From: Phytomonas francai
Taxonomy: Eukaryota; Euglenozoa; Kinetoplastea; Trypanosomatida; Trypanosomatidae
DNA length: 64,000 nucleotides
Assembly (NCBI GenBank): GCA_001766655.1
Contig: MJCC01000002.1
Span: 653,050-717,049, forward strand
Direction of reading: 5' to 3'
Every line of letters begins with the position of its first letter. The stretch's first letter is position 1. Positions 44,058-54,031 of this stretch are shown in pieces. Below the pieces are notes generated by a model. That model saw nothing but the letters and a program-made list of their open reading frames with translations. It made no database searches and was not told the origin of the DNA. Made by a program: the position numbers and the translations under genes.

Positions 44058-47000
44058 ATGCCATTTCCTCATGGTGCGGACAACACCACCCCTCTAAACC
44101 TACCAAAACAGCTAAGAAGACTGCTCAAATCAACAGACCGCGGGATCGAGCGGCTGTATTCTACGGCAATCAACTCCGCCATCATCGAGGGATCTCCTTC
44201 CAGAGATCTGCTTCGTGCGAAGCCCTCTCCACGAAAGCGTCCTTCTCGGAAAAGCCTGCGGTTTGACGAGAAACTGGACAACAGCAGCCTAGCACAGAGA
44301 CACTACGCGAGCGGAAAGGATGCCTCCTCCACTTTAATCAGTTCAAGAGTCGCATATTCCGTATCTCCATCTCCGTCTCTATCCAATTCAGCCTCCTCTA
44401 ACCTTGAAACGGCTAGTGACGAGGAGCCAGTTTATACGGAGGGGCGCAATCAACGGGGGAGAGAACACGCGTACCGGGCATCCTCCGCTGCTGTTCGACA
44501 TGGGGAGACTAACCGTACTAGCAAAGGGGCAGGAAAAGAGAATCGCAGGGGTAAAGGTAACCAATTGCGCACGAAATACAGTTCCCAAACGCACCACGTC
44601 GCCTACAACGTTTCCGACAACGATACAGGGTATTTACCCGAAGTAGAAAGCCCTCATGCTACTCGTCAGAAACGGTGTACCCGATTGAATCCTCAAGAGC
44701 ATTTCTCGGTAGAACGGCAATGTATAGATCCTGTTGAGGGCCGGCGCCGGCGGCACTCTGAGAAGCATTTAGATTCATCGCGGCTTTCTTCGCTTAAATC
44801 TAGAAATACAATCAATGCATCTCAAAAGCATGTTCGCCATGCTGTATCCCTGCATTCAACACCGGATCTGCGTCCCCGCAGAGCATCTGCACGTTGGAAT
44901 TCCTCCTTAGTGGTAGATACCAACGATGAATCAAGTACGCACGCTTTTACCTCTCCGAGATTGGCATCCGCTGCGACATCACCGATGCGTATTCTTCGTG
45001 GTGAAGAAAGTGTGAATCCGTGGAGTACGAGTTTAACCATAGATGAAAGCAGAGCTAGTAAGCACGATGGGATCGTGGAGGAGGAGGAGGCACAGATAGA
45101 CATGAAATCGCGCTTTGGCAAGCGCTGGAGCAAAGCGTTTCACAACCTTTTTGAGGCCGCTGAACGTTCCACGGCCTCCACGCGGCTCAACCAATCCTCC
45201 TCCGCCCTTCGGGGCGATGGCGGGCGGCAGCGAGCGCGTGGGAGGGACACCCATACCAGCGACGAACCCACCTCGGCGATGGCTCCTACCCTTCTGGCTC
45301 CTGCAGATAACCCGGTAGCGGCCCCTGTCCATTCGGAGGAGGAGGCTCTTCGCGAGCTCCGTTTTGCCCACGCCGAGGAGGTGAAGAGGATGCTCGCGGG
45401 GAAGGAGGAAGCTCTTCATGCGCTCCGTTTTGACCACGCGGAGGAGGTGAAGAGGCTGCTCGCGGGGAAGGAGGAAGCTCTTCGCGAGCTACGTTTTGCC
45501 CACGCCGAGGAGGTGAAGAAGCTGGAGGAGCGATGGACGGCCGAGCTTGACCGCGAGCGCCGGCGGATCGCCAAGGCGGAGGCCGATCTCTGCCAGTCCG
45601 AGCTCCGGCTCGCCGAGCGGGAGGCCCGCCTGAGGGCGGTGGAAGGCGAGCGGGAGGAGGGGAAAAGGGCGCTCGCGGGGGCCGAGGAGCAGTGCACGAA
45701 GTACGCGGCAGAGCTGCGGGCCCTCCAGGGCAAGGAGCGGCAGTGGGGGGAGCGGGACCAGGCGTGGGGGCGGCGGCTGAAGGGGCTCGAGGACCGCCTG
45801 CAGGAGCAGGAGGAGGCCGCGCGGGCGACCCTACACCAGCTCGAGGTAGAGTTCGCAGCCACGACAGGGAGCTACCAGGAGCTGCTGTTGGAGGCCACGG
45901 GGCGAATGGAGTATTTGGAGAAGATTCACCGCAAGTACAGGGCACTGAAGGAAGCCCATGCGAAGCTGAGCGAAACCAAGGAGGAGACGATCTCGGAGGG
46001 CGAGAGACGTCTGCGTGAGATGGAGTCGCAGAGGACGTTGCTTCGGGAGGAGAACAAAGCGCTTAAAGAGCAGCTTCGGTCGACCGAAAAGGACATGCAG
46101 GAACTTTCGGAGACACATAAGGTGTCTGTCGAGGAGATGAGGCGGCAGTCGGAGCTTCAAAAAGCCTCTGCGAGCGACCAGACTAGGCTTCTACAGAATC
46201 AGGTGGAGACCGCCCAACACACCATTCAGCTCCTGCGCACGCAGATTGAGAGCCTCCAACGCGAGGTCACCGAGGAGCAGGGGCATTCTCAGGAGATCGC
46301 AATGCGCATGGCTGAGAAGGAGCTAAAGCTCCAGCAGGAAAGGCAAGAACAGCAAAAGTCTGCTGCGACGTATAAAGTGAACTCCGAGGAAACTATCGCC
46401 GCCCTGAAGCGTCAGCTGCGTGAAAAGGATACCCAACTGCGGGTGCTGGCGGCAAATCAGGCGGAGCCCTTACAGCGCCTTCGCGCGCAGCTCGAGGATG
46501 AGCGAGGCAAGCGCGCCCAGCTTGAAGCCCAGTTCACGCAGTACAAACGGAAAGCTAAAGAAGCTGAAGAGATTGCTCTTTGTGAGATTCGAAAAGAAAA
46601 ACTGCGAGCTTCTGGGCTGGCGGCATCGTCGTCTTCGCCGCCGGCGGCGAGTTCTTCCGCTACCGCGACGCCGCTGAAACTTTCGGTTAATAAAACCCCT
46701 CAGGGGCAAAAGAAGCAACCGAAAAGTAAGGCCCCCGCCCCCTCGGTGTGCCCCAAGGTTTTTCAAAATCACTGTTACTATCATCATGAGGATCAACATC
46801 GTTTGCATAGCGTCGAGAGCAACATCACCACCGCTCGAAGCGATTCTTTGCATGAGGGGCGAGGGCAGCAGACCGGCGCTGTCGATATGTCTTATAGTGA
46901 AGGAGCCGCGAGGAGCCTTCCTTCGGGAGTATCTTCTTCTCGTGAGGTGGAGGAAGGTACGAGCCCGCCGCAGGTTCAGGTTACTAGGATCGATTCTGCA

Positions 47001-47801
47001 GGTGAGACAAATATGAACCTTCCTCCTGAAAAGTTTGAAAGACAGCCGCTCCACCGAAAGGATGCCAAAAACTTTATTTCTCCTGAGCAAGGAAAAGCCG
47101 AGACCACCTCTGGTAGAGTTGTTGAGGTAGAGGATCTTCAAGCGCGTAAACTGAATTCTTCTTTACCCCCTCTCCCCCCTTACGCGTTCGAGGAGGCTGT
47201 GAAGAGTCCTTTGACGGATTCCATTTCGTGCATCTCGAACACCTCCCCGTGCAACAGCACCAGTCAGCTTGATTTTCCAGGCGATCCCCGCCTCTTAGAA
47301 ATGCTTCAAGAAGGAAGAAGCGAAAAGGTGGAGAGGGAGGAAGGCGAAGTTAGCACGAAGTGCCCGCCTTCGGTTTCCAGTATGGAATCCAACGTACGTG
47401 GCGGGGCGCAACCGGCTTGGTATCATTTTTCATCAAAATATCAGGATGCTTCGGTCTATCAACAAGGAGATTTAGTGAAAAAAGCCGTGGAAGAGGTGCC
47501 ATCTGAGAATGGAACCTTGATAAAAATAGACATGAGAGGAGAGGAGCGGAATGATCCTGTTAACTACCCGGTAAGGGATCATGAGCGACGAATGCAGGAA
47601 TTTCACTCCAGCGCAGCGGAGATATTCAAAAAGATTACCAGCAGCCGAGAGGAGTTTCTCGCGCAGTGTACAAGTATTGTCAGACAATCTGCAGCTAAGC
47701 GCCGGATCAGTAACAATGGGGTTAACGAATTGACAGCTGACAGTAGTCTGAAAAGAGAGCACATTATTTTAAAAGAGGGGAGTTCCCCCCCTCTCTCCTA
47801 A
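44058..47801 (+). CDS. Large coiled-coil protein with internal 22-residue repeats
   Basis: A 1247-residue protein from ATG 44058. Residues 1 to about 400 are polar, basic and probably disordered. From about 428 to 870 there is nearly continuous heptad-like sequence rich in Glu, Lys, Arg, Leu and Gln, a long coiled coil. It opens with tandem 22-residue units (EEALRELRFAHAEEVKRMLAGK and variants) encoded by 66-nt repeats at 45342-45530. The remaining ~375 residues are disordered, with a short helical segment near the C-terminus. No motor, kinase or membrane motif is visible. Long coiled-coil proteins with disordered ends are common in the kinetoplastid cytoskeleton and basal body, but the role here is unassigned. 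Confidence 0.82.
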   Translation: MPFPHGADNTTPLNLPKQLRRLLKSTDRGIERLYSTAINSAIIEGSPSRDLLRAKPSPRKRPSRKSLRFDEKLDNSSLAQRHYASGKDASSTLISSRVAYSVSPSPSLSNSASSNLETASDEEPVYTEGRNQRGREHAYRASSAAVRHGETNRTSKGAGKENRRGKGNQLRTKYSSQTHHVAYNVSDNDTGYLPEVESPHATRQKRCTRLNPQEHFSVERQCIDPVEGRRRRHSEKHLDSSRLSSLKSRNTINASQKHVRHAVSLHSTPDLRPRRASARWNSSLVVDTNDESSTHAFTSPRLASAATSPMRILRGEESVNPWSTSLTIDESRASKHDGIVEEEEAQIDMKSRFGKRWSKAFHNLFEAAERSTASTRLNQSSSALRGDGGRQRARGRDTHTSDEPTSAMAPTLLAPADNPVAAPVHSEEEALRELRFAHAEEVKRMLAGKEEALHALRFDHAEEVKRLLAGKEEALRELRFAHAEEVKKLEERWTAELDRERRRIAKAEADLCQSELRLAEREARLRAVEGEREEGKRALAGAEEQCTKYAAELRALQGKERQWGERDQAWGRRLKGLEDRLQEQEEAARATLHQLEVEFAATTGSYQELLLEATGRMEYLEKIHRKYRALKEAHAKLSETKEETISEGERRLREMESQRTLLREENKALKEQLRSTEKDMQELSETHKVSVEEMRRQSELQKASASDQTRLLQNQVETAQHTIQLLRTQIESLQREVTEEQGHSQEIAMRMAEKELKLQQERQEQQKSAATYKVNSEETIAALKRQLREKDTQLRVLAANQAEPLQRLRAQLEDERGKRAQLEAQFTQYKRKAKEAEEIALCEIRKEKLRASGLAASSSSPPAASSSATATPLKLSVNKTPQGQKKQPKSKAPAPSVCPKVFQNHCYYHHEDQHRLHSVESNITTARSDSLHEGRGQQTGAVDMSYSEGAARSLPSGVSSSREVEEGTSPPQVQVTRIDSAGETNMNLPPEKFERQPLHRKDAKNFISPEQGKAETTSGRVVEVEDLQARKLNSSLPPLPPYAFEEAVKSPLTDSISCISNTSPCNSTSQLDFPGDPRLLEMLQEGRSEKVEREEGEVSTKCPPSVSSMESNVRGGAQPAWYHFSSKYQDASVYQQGDLVKKAVEEVPSENGTLIKIDMRGEERNDPVNYPVRDHERRMQEFHSSAAEIFKKITSSREEFLAQCTSIVRQSAAKRRISNNGVNELTADSSLKREHIILKEGSSPPLS
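45342..45530 (+). repeat. Tandem 66-nt repeat coding for a 22-residue coiled-coil unit
   Basis: Two full units (45342-45407 and 45408-45473) and a partial third (from 45474). By eye, units one and two differ at 7 of 66 positions. The near identity at the DNA level indicates recent duplication or homogenisation. Confidence 0.9.
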
Positions 47802-48311
47802 CTAGCAAAAAGAGTACCATGAAATGAGAAAAGATTTGAGGATCTTAAGGAAATTCATATTTGTAAAACTCTCAGTTAGCTTTAGCTTTGTTTTTCTTTT
47901 AGATTTATCTAAAAAGGTACGCAGCTACGCCTCCCTTTATTTTGGTGCGATACATAGAACTAGTACTATTAATAATACACAACGTATTGTCTAGAAAGTT
48001 ATAAACTTTGCCCTTTGACTCCTCATCCCCCAACACATTTGAGGCTTTCCACATTGGGTTGCCTTTCACTCGAAAGGAGCTTTTCCTCGACTCTGCCATG
48101 AGAACCATCAAGTAGCAGATTGTCTGCATTCTTGTGCATGGCCAACACATTTTCTTTCTTACTTTTTTTTTGGTTAAAAGCTAGAAGGGGTAACAGAAAC
48201 AGGAAAAAGACGAAAATCAATAAAAAGATCAACGTCGGTAGGTTGTTTTCTTTTTACCACCTCTTTTTTGCATACTACCAACGAATTGCGAAAACCTTGT
48301 TTTTTTTTAAA
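47802..48311. other. Intergenic spacer
   Basis: About 510 nt. The frame of the next gene is open back to 48138 (ATG), but this part encodes T-rich hydrophobic sequence typical of an untranslated pyrimidine tract, so I treat it as leader. Confidence 0.6.
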
Positions 48312-49658
48312 ATGCTAGGGGGTAGTCATTTCAAGAAGAAAATCGAAAAAAAGGCTCGAAAAAAGGAAGCTCGTAAGGCTGCACGGTCAGAGCAAGATCA
48401 GCCTCATGCGAAGAAGAACATCACCTCCTCCTCGCACGCGGTTACTCCCCTCTCTGGGGGTAAACTACCCCATAAACCCAAAAATAAAAGCACCCTTAAA
48501 GGTCCCGTTGTATCCTATGGTGAGGGCACCAAAGCCACCGGTGTTCGTGATTCTGCCAACAATCGACGGAACGTCCCCTTCCGCGACAAGTTCGAGGAGA
48601 AGCAATACCGCAAAAAGCACCCCCAGCCCAGCCCCCCTCCTGCGGGAGGCGGGGGTGCCGACCGCCGGACAGGGACCTCTGAGCGGAAGCGCGCGCGCGG
48701 CGAGGCCGGGGGGGGCGCCCTCTCCGCCCGCCAAGGCGGCCGTCCAGCCCCCACGCCGAGTCATCCCGCGCGTCCTCGTGCGCGTGACGGCGACCTGCCG
48801 CCCTCCCCTGCCGCCACGGGGGGCCCCCCTGCGAGCGCGAAAACTGCGACAGGACCGACGCGCGTGGGGAGGGCGGGGGGAAACGCGAGCAGCGCGGCGC
48901 AGCGCCGGCGCGTGCTGCGTCACAAAGCCGACGACGACCTCCTCGACCACTTCCGCGAGCAGCTCCACGCAAGCACCTTTCGGCTGCTCAACGAGCAGGT
49001 CTACGGCTCCCCGGCGGCCTTCGCGGGCCAGCTCCTGCGCGACCCGGCGACTTTTCAGGACTACCACACGGGCTACCGCCGGCAGCTCGCGCTGTGGCCT
49101 GTGAACCCGAATCACTTCGTCCTCGAGGCCCTTCTTGGGGATCGCCGCGGACGCTTTTTGCTCAATCGCGCAAAGTGTATGCCGGGGGCAATCCCACCGT
49201 CGTGGGTGGTCGCGGATATGGGCTGCGGGGAGGCTGAACTCGCAGCGGGGCTCCAGGCCCGCGGCTACACCGTCCACTCCTTTGACTTCTGCGCGCTGAA
49301 CGAGCGGGTGACCATCGCGGATAGCGCGGCGGTGCCATTGGCCTCAAACTCCGTCGACGTGTGCGTCTTTTCGTTGAGTTTAATGGCGACCGACTATGAG
49401 AAGAGCCTCTTCGAGGCGTTTCGGATTCTCAAAAGTAATCGGCTGCTCAAGATAGTCGAAGTGCGATCGCGAATTCCCTCGGCAAAGAGGTTTGCCGAGA
49501 TGGTTGAGGGCATTGGGTTCACGTTAGATTTTCAGGATGTTGTAGGCGATTACTTTGTTGCCTTTGATTTTTTAAAAGGTGAACAAAAAGAGGCGAATCA
49601 AGAACTAAGACATCGTCCTGGTGAGGTCCTGCTGCCATCTCTTTACAAAAAACGTTAA
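48312..49658 (+). CDS. RRP8: RRP8-type rRNA methyltransferase
   Basis: A 448-residue protein. I chose ATG 48312 over 48138 because the upstream 58 codons are T-rich leader, and MLGGSHFKKKIEKKARKK is a plausible basic nucleolar start. After a disordered basic and Pro-rich region (about 100-200), the C-terminal ~250 residues match Rrp8: FRLLNEQVYG, then the SAM-binding loop ADMGCGEAELA (about 301-311), VHSFDFCALNERV, the motif SLSLMATDYEKSLFEAFRILK and a terminal block with KRFAEMVEGIGFTLDFQD. Rrp8 makes m1A in 25S/28S rRNA in the nucleolus. With MDN1 it is the second ribosome-biogenesis factor in the window. The middle is strongly GC-rich. Confidence 0.9.
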   Translation: MLGGSHFKKKIEKKARKKEARKAARSEQDQPHAKKNITSSSHAVTPLSGGKLPHKPKNKSTLKGPVVSYGEGTKATGVRDSANNRRNVPFRDKFEEKQYRKKHPQPSPPPAGGGGADRRTGTSERKRARGEAGGGALSARQGGRPAPTPSHPARPRARDGDLPPSPAATGGPPASAKTATGPTRVGRAGGNASSAAQRRRVLRHKADDDLLDHFREQLHASTFRLLNEQVYGSPAAFAGQLLRDPATFQDYHTGYRRQLALWPVNPNHFVLEALLGDRRGRFLLNRAKCMPGAIPPSWVVADMGCGEAELAAGLQARGYTVHSFDFCALNERVTIADSAAVPLASNSVDVCVFSLSLMATDYEKSLFEAFRILKSNRLLKIVEVRSRIPSAKRFAEMVEGIGFTLDFQDVVGDYFVAFDFLKGEQKEANQELRHRPGEVLLPSLYKKR

Positions 49659-50161
49659 CAGAGAGTTGACGACATCTGGAAGGGGAATGGGGTGTGGTGG
49701 GAGAAGGAAGTGTGATCCGTGGGCTTTGTGGTTTGCAAATGCATTAATAAAATACGTATAAATACTTTTCACAAGATAAAATCTACCAGGACCATAAATT
49801 CAACGGAGTAGATTAACTAAAGCGCTCCACAAAAAAAAAAAAACAGAATAACCGAGTTATGAAGAGTAGTGCGGCCCTGTTTCAGCTTAGCGACTGAATT
49901 TTTTTATGGCCTGCATGTGCGTGCATATCAAGCCTGGAGTCTTTGTTTATTAAATGCCTATTTTCAAATTTTATTAGATAGCATTTTTTTTCTCATTCCT
50001 TATGTTCTTGTTCTTGGTCTCAATTTTTTCTTATTAGGATAACCCACCCCCCTCCCCTCCCCTCCACGATAACAGTAACTAAAAAAAATCTACACACGAA
50101 TCATACCGCTTGACTAGATTTTTTTCCATCTTTTAAACTACTATTGTCTACTTTTTGTTGG
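49659..50161. other. Intergenic spacer
   Basis: About 500 nt, with A and T runs and a pyrimidine-rich stretch at 49980-50070. ttcttattag near 50036 is a possible acceptor. No gene seen. Confidence 0.7.
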
Positions 50162-52426
50162 ATGGGAAGGCGGTCGAGAAAGTTTCTCACGCGTATCGGT
50201 GCCCTCGCCGTGGGTGTGGCGGTCGGCAGTGTCGCGTATCGCCGCTGGACGTTGCTGCCCTGGCATGTCGCGCCCCTTCCCCCAACTGAAATAGCCTCCT
50301 CCTGCTTCTCCTCGTCCGCGTCGTCTCCCCCCTCTTTGGATTGCTCGTTGGGCTCGCGCGAGGCACGCTGGCGGGGGCTGCAGGGCAGCAGCGCGCAGTA
50401 CCCCTTTGACCTGCTCGTCGTCGGCGGGGGCGTGGGGGGGCTGTACGTCGCCGTTGACGCCGCCCGCCGGGGGCTGCGGACGGCGCTCGTCGAGGCCGGC
50501 GACCTCGGCGAGGGGCCTTTGCCAGTCGGGCCGGGCGCCTTTCCGCTCTGCCAGCGGGCGATACGCCAGCGGGAGTGGGGCTGGGCCCGCCTCGCCTGGG
50601 AGGGGCTTGAGGCCGCGGCCATTTGGCGAAACGTCGCGCCCGACGCCTGCGCGGCCGCACCTGTTTTTGCTTCCGCGGCCCATTCGGGCCCGTCGTGGGG
50701 GTCGTGGATCCTGCCGAAGGACACCACGGCCGTCTGGACGCTCCTGCCCGCCCTGCACGCGGCGGAGATGCTGGAGCTTGCCGCGGCGGCGGTTGGCAGC
50801 AGCCTTTTGAGCTTTTTCTGCGGGGGCCCTTTGCAGTATAGCACCGTGGCATCTTCCGCCGCCGTGGTGGGGATTCTTCCGGGGCTGGAGGGAAGGGCTT
50901 GCGGGGGGGTTTGGGTTCGAGATGTTTATTTAGATCCTTCTCGGGCGGTGCTGCAGCTCGCAAAGACGGCGGAGGCGCTCGGCGTGTGTCTGCTTAACTA
51001 CACCCCGCTCTGCGGAATCGAGTACTGCAGCTCAGGCGAGGCGGTCTCTTCTGAATGCACAACTCCTTTGATTAAGGCAACCGTCTCACGAGATGTTGCT
51101 TCATTTACCGAGGCGGATGGGTCGAAGAAGAGGTACGGATCTTCCAAAAAGGCTCATGGTTCTGTTTGTACGATCTATACTAGAGGGATCATCAACTGCG
51201 CGGGGGCGTGGGTGGACTCCGTGAAGGAGCTCACACCGTGCAATGCGTTGGACGCCGTGCCGACGGCTTTTGACTTTTACACACTGCATTCTTATCTCGT
51301 AGCGCCACGCAACTCAGTTTACGACATCCTAAGCTCTCCTTTGCGGGAGGGTTTGTCAGCTGGTAATCGTGATAGGCAGCAGGATCGACTTCCTTTCCCG
51401 TGGTATTCTGCGTTATGCGAGAAATGGAGCCGAAGATATGGCAATACTGGGGGCTTTGAGCGGGTGCTTCCCGCTTTTCAGGCCAGCTCAACACTTTACA
51501 GCTTTTCCACATCGATGGTGCTGCCGTGGTATGATCGAACAATCTTGCTGGGCCCGAGTATCTCTAGGCTGGAGCGGCTACCGATAAGGTTTCCATCCTC
51601 TTTTTCTTCTTACTTTTCTCCCGAGGAGTTAATCCGTCCAAAGGACAATTATCACCGCCAGATCACGCATATCACGAGCGCTCTCGCTGCAACCGGCATC
51701 GGGTTGGATTTATCAAACATACTCGCCTGCGTTTCCACGATCATACCTGTTTTAAAAGACACCAAAGCGGTCCCGTGGGCGAGCGATTTATTCTACAAAG
51801 GCTACCATATCTCGACTTTTCAAAAATGTGCGCATCCATCCGAGGGGGTTGTGGAGACAGAAGAGAGCCTCAACGCAAATCTGGAGACTTTTCGCCCGCC
51901 CTTCGTGCACGTTTACGGGGGAACACCCCTAATGGCACGCCGTATTGCTGAAGAGGCTGTGGATGCCTTTCTCAATAATACTTCGGCGATACCAGAGCAG
52001 ATTAAAAAGACATTAAAGAAGTGCAGCACGAAGAATCTTCAGTTGCTCTCCTACGAAGCCATAGTAGGGGCGAAACCACAAATCGAAACAAAATCTTCAA
52101 GCGTGTTGGGGGAGCCTTCGACTGGAAAAGAAAAAGATTCATTAAAGGAATCAACGGAAGCTTCTGTTAACCAAGTAGAGGAGCCGCTTTTGTGGGTGAA
52201 AAGGCTCGTGCTTGGCGGTTATGTGGAACATTTATCGGATTTGATCTTTCGCCGGTCACACGTGGCGTGCACGAGCCCAGCAGAGGCTTTACACGCGCTG
52301 CCGTATCTTGCGAATGTGTTGAGCGAGGATTTAATGTGGGATACGCGTCGGAAAAAGAGCGAGATCGAGTTGGCAAAGGCATTAGTCGAGAGCATGGCTG
52401 TTAGGGTAAACCCTAAAGGAGGATAA
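50162..52426 (+). CDS. FAD-dependent glycerol-3-phosphate dehydrogenase, divergent (mitochondrial type)
   Basis: A 754-residue protein from ATG 50162. The N-terminus is basic and hydrophobic (MGRRSRKFLTRIGALAVGVAVG), like a mitochondrial signal anchor. The dinucleotide-binding fold is clear: FDLLVVGGGVGGLYVAVDAARRGLRTALVEAGDL, with GGGVGG at 88-93. GIINCAGAWVDSV near 345-360 and a C-terminal DAO_C-like helical domain (CTSPAEALHALPYLANVLSEDLMWD) also fit. The enzyme oxidises glycerol-3-phosphate to dihydroxyacetone phosphate, passing electrons to ubiquinone. The usual GTSSxSTKLIHGG segment after the first strand-helix is replaced by a different sequence, and the protein is about 150 residues longer than typical, so activity is uncertain. 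The first third is GC-rich. Confidence 0.75.
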   Translation: MGRRSRKFLTRIGALAVGVAVGSVAYRRWTLLPWHVAPLPPTEIASSCFSSSASSPPSLDCSLGSREARWRGLQGSSAQYPFDLLVVGGGVGGLYVAVDAARRGLRTALVEAGDLGEGPLPVGPGAFPLCQRAIRQREWGWARLAWEGLEAAAIWRNVAPDACAAAPVFASAAHSGPSWGSWILPKDTTAVWTLLPALHAAEMLELAAAAVGSSLLSFFCGGPLQYSTVASSAAVVGILPGLEGRACGGVWVRDVYLDPSRAVLQLAKTAEALGVCLLNYTPLCGIEYCSSGEAVSSECTTPLIKATVSRDVASFTEADGSKKRYGSSKKAHGSVCTIYTRGIINCAGAWVDSVKELTPCNALDAVPTAFDFYTLHSYLVAPRNSVYDILSSPLREGLSAGNRDRQQDRLPFPWYSALCEKWSRRYGNTGGFERVLPAFQASSTLYSFSTSMVLPWYDRTILLGPSISRLERLPIRFPSSFSSYFSPEELIRPKDNYHRQITHITSALAATGIGLDLSNILACVSTIIPVLKDTKAVPWASDLFYKGYHISTFQKCAHPSEGVVETEESLNANLETFRPPFVHVYGGTPLMARRIAEEAVDAFLNNTSAIPEQIKKTLKKCSTKNLQLLSYEAIVGAKPQIETKSSSVLGEPSTGKEKDSLKESTEASVNQVEEPLLWVKRLVLGGYVEHLSDLIFRRSHVACTSPAEALHALPYLANVLSEDLMWDTRRKKSEIELAKALVESMAVRVNPKGG

Positions 52427-52969
52427 ATCCGCTTGCTTTGTACAAACTAGGTCTTTTCTCACACGCATAATTTTTTGCTTGTTCATTGTTGTTGCAATTG
52501 CCAGACGATTCTGGGATTCTTTCACTTGGGATCTCATGGGAGTAGGGTTTTCTCCATCCATGGGATTAGAATACTGCGTTTCCATATCAGAAACGACATC
52601 TCATTTCAACAGAAGGCGGCGTAAGAAAAAGGAAAGGACCAGGGAAGCAGTTTAATATGTTTAACCTTTTTAGCGCCTTTTTGTATACTATTACACAGAT
52701 TTTTTATTCACTCAAAATCTTTTCCATTTTTCAAAAAATCGTATAACACCAAGAAGTGCGGAGTAGATATTGAACAGTTTTTTTTCCTGGGTTCCAAAGC
52801 AAGGTTCCCCCTTTACTTCAAAACTCACATTTGCTACACACCCTTTCTCTCCCCCAGGGTGAAGAGGAGGAGGAGTACAAACAGAGGGGGAAGTACATAG
52901 CTATATATATATATATATATATAAAACTGAAAAGAAGAAATAGAGTCAACTAGATCACTTCGACAGGAC
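52427..52969. other. Intergenic spacer with a TA dinucleotide repeat
   Basis: About 540 nt. A perfect TA repeat lies at 52902-52923, just upstream of the TMEM231-like gene, preceded by a pyrimidine-rich stretch (about 52840-52858). No gene seen. Confidence 0.75.
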
Positions 52970-54031
52970 ATGCAACTAGCTCTTTTCCATAGGCATTACA
53001 AGGTAAGCTACCTTGTCAGAGGCTTCACGTCTTTTGTCTTCTACGGGATTTGCTTTCTGTGCATCCTCGTTTTGCCTTTTGTCATCAGCTTCCTGACGGG
53101 GAGCTTCTGGCTAAAGAATAACTACCTTTTCGATACACCGGAGGTGGAATTTACAGACCGCTGCGCTTTGCGGGTCACCACGGTTCTTGGAAAGGAGTAC
53201 ATGTGGACATGCTCCGAGAATTTCAACGAGGCGTATTTATACGGATCCCCGATGAGCCTGATTCCCTACCTATCTATCAATCAAGATGAGCGGGATGAGA
53301 GGGGCAGGCTTAGCGAAATCACCTTTATTCTGAGCATTCCGATTAACAATCTTAGCGATATCCTTCGGGACGGCCCCGACGCGGCCGCGGAAGCGGCGCC
53401 CCCCGCGGATCGCGTCCTCGACGCCGTCCGCCACGTCGAGTTTCTCCCCGAGTTCACCTATCGCATCCGGCATCGCCTCGTTCGGCTGGACATGACGGCC
53501 GCGCCGCTCCTACGCTTTGCGCGCGCGCCCCCCCCCTCCGCGATTTCGCCCCCCGGCCCCCTCTGCGGGCTCACCGAGGCCGATCTTCTCCTTCGCGCGA
53601 GCCTCCCCGTGCGGCCCGCCGCCGATGGCGGGGACTTTAATCGCGAGGGCGGCCCTTTTCCCGACCTCGCGCGCGGGGCCGCGGCGCTTCACGACCTCTC
53701 GGGCGTCGAGGCCTCGCGCGGGCCGTCCGTGGAGGCGCGGCCGACGACGACGGCCGCCGGCGGGCTCGGGCTGCTCGCCGACGGGGGCGGCGTCCGCGGG
53801 GCCTGGCAGGACCCGCAGCTTCTGGGCGCCTTCACCTGGCGGATTCGACTTCGCGTGCGCGCGGCCCGCGTCTTTTACCGCCCCTCTTTTCTGGAGTCGT
53901 TGAAGTGGGCGTGGATGCAGTACTTCGCGTTTGCGTACGTCGTGCGGTGGGTCGTCTGGCAGGTGCGGGGGTTGGCGGTGCTGCACGGGGTGGTCGATAC
54001 GCGAGCCGTTTTCAGGCGAAGAATCAATTGA
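52970..54031 (+). CDS. TMEM231: TMEM231-like ciliary transition-zone protein
   Basis: A 353-residue protein. It starts FHRHYKVSYLVRG before a membrane segment (about 20-45), like TMEM231. Next comes SFWLKNNYLFDTPEVEFTDR (TMEM231 has FWLK followed by a PxVxF strand). NQDERDERGRLSEITFILSIPI corresponds to the conserved NQDGKTD...LELPL stretch. The C-terminus FLESLKWAWMQYFAFAYVVRWVVW matches the second membrane segment (FWExxKFAWVQY). TMEM231 is part of the MKS complex that gates the cilium at the transition zone. An Ala/Pro/Gly-rich, very GC-rich lumenal insert sits at about 130-280. The next gene is delta-tubulin, another basal-body gene. Confidence 0.82.
   Translation: MQLALFHRHYKVSYLVRGFTSFVFYGICFLCILVLPFVISFLTGSFWLKNNYLFDTPEVEFTDRCALRVTTVLGKEYMWTCSENFNEAYLYGSPMSLIPYLSINQDERDERGRLSEITFILSIPINNLSDILRDGPDAAAEAAPPADRVLDAVRHVEFLPEFTYRIRHRLVRLDMTAAPLLRFARAPPPSAISPPGPLCGLTEADLLLRASLPVRPAADGGDFNREGGPFPDLARGAAALHDLSGVEASRGPSVEARPTTTAAGGLGLLADGGGVRGAWQDPQLLGAFTWRIRLRVRAARVFYRPSFLESLKWAWMQYFAFAYVVRWVVWQVRGLAVLHGVVDTRAVFRRRIN

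Noticed and set aside
45286..45945. 219-codon minus-strand ORF under the coiled-coil gene
   Set aside because: Antisense shadow in GC-rich coiled-coil coding sequence, Pro/Ala-rich nonsense composition.
48138..48311. Upstream ATG extending RRP8 by 58 codons
   Set aside because: The extension is T-rich, hydrophobic and includes the probable splice-acceptor pyrimidine tract.
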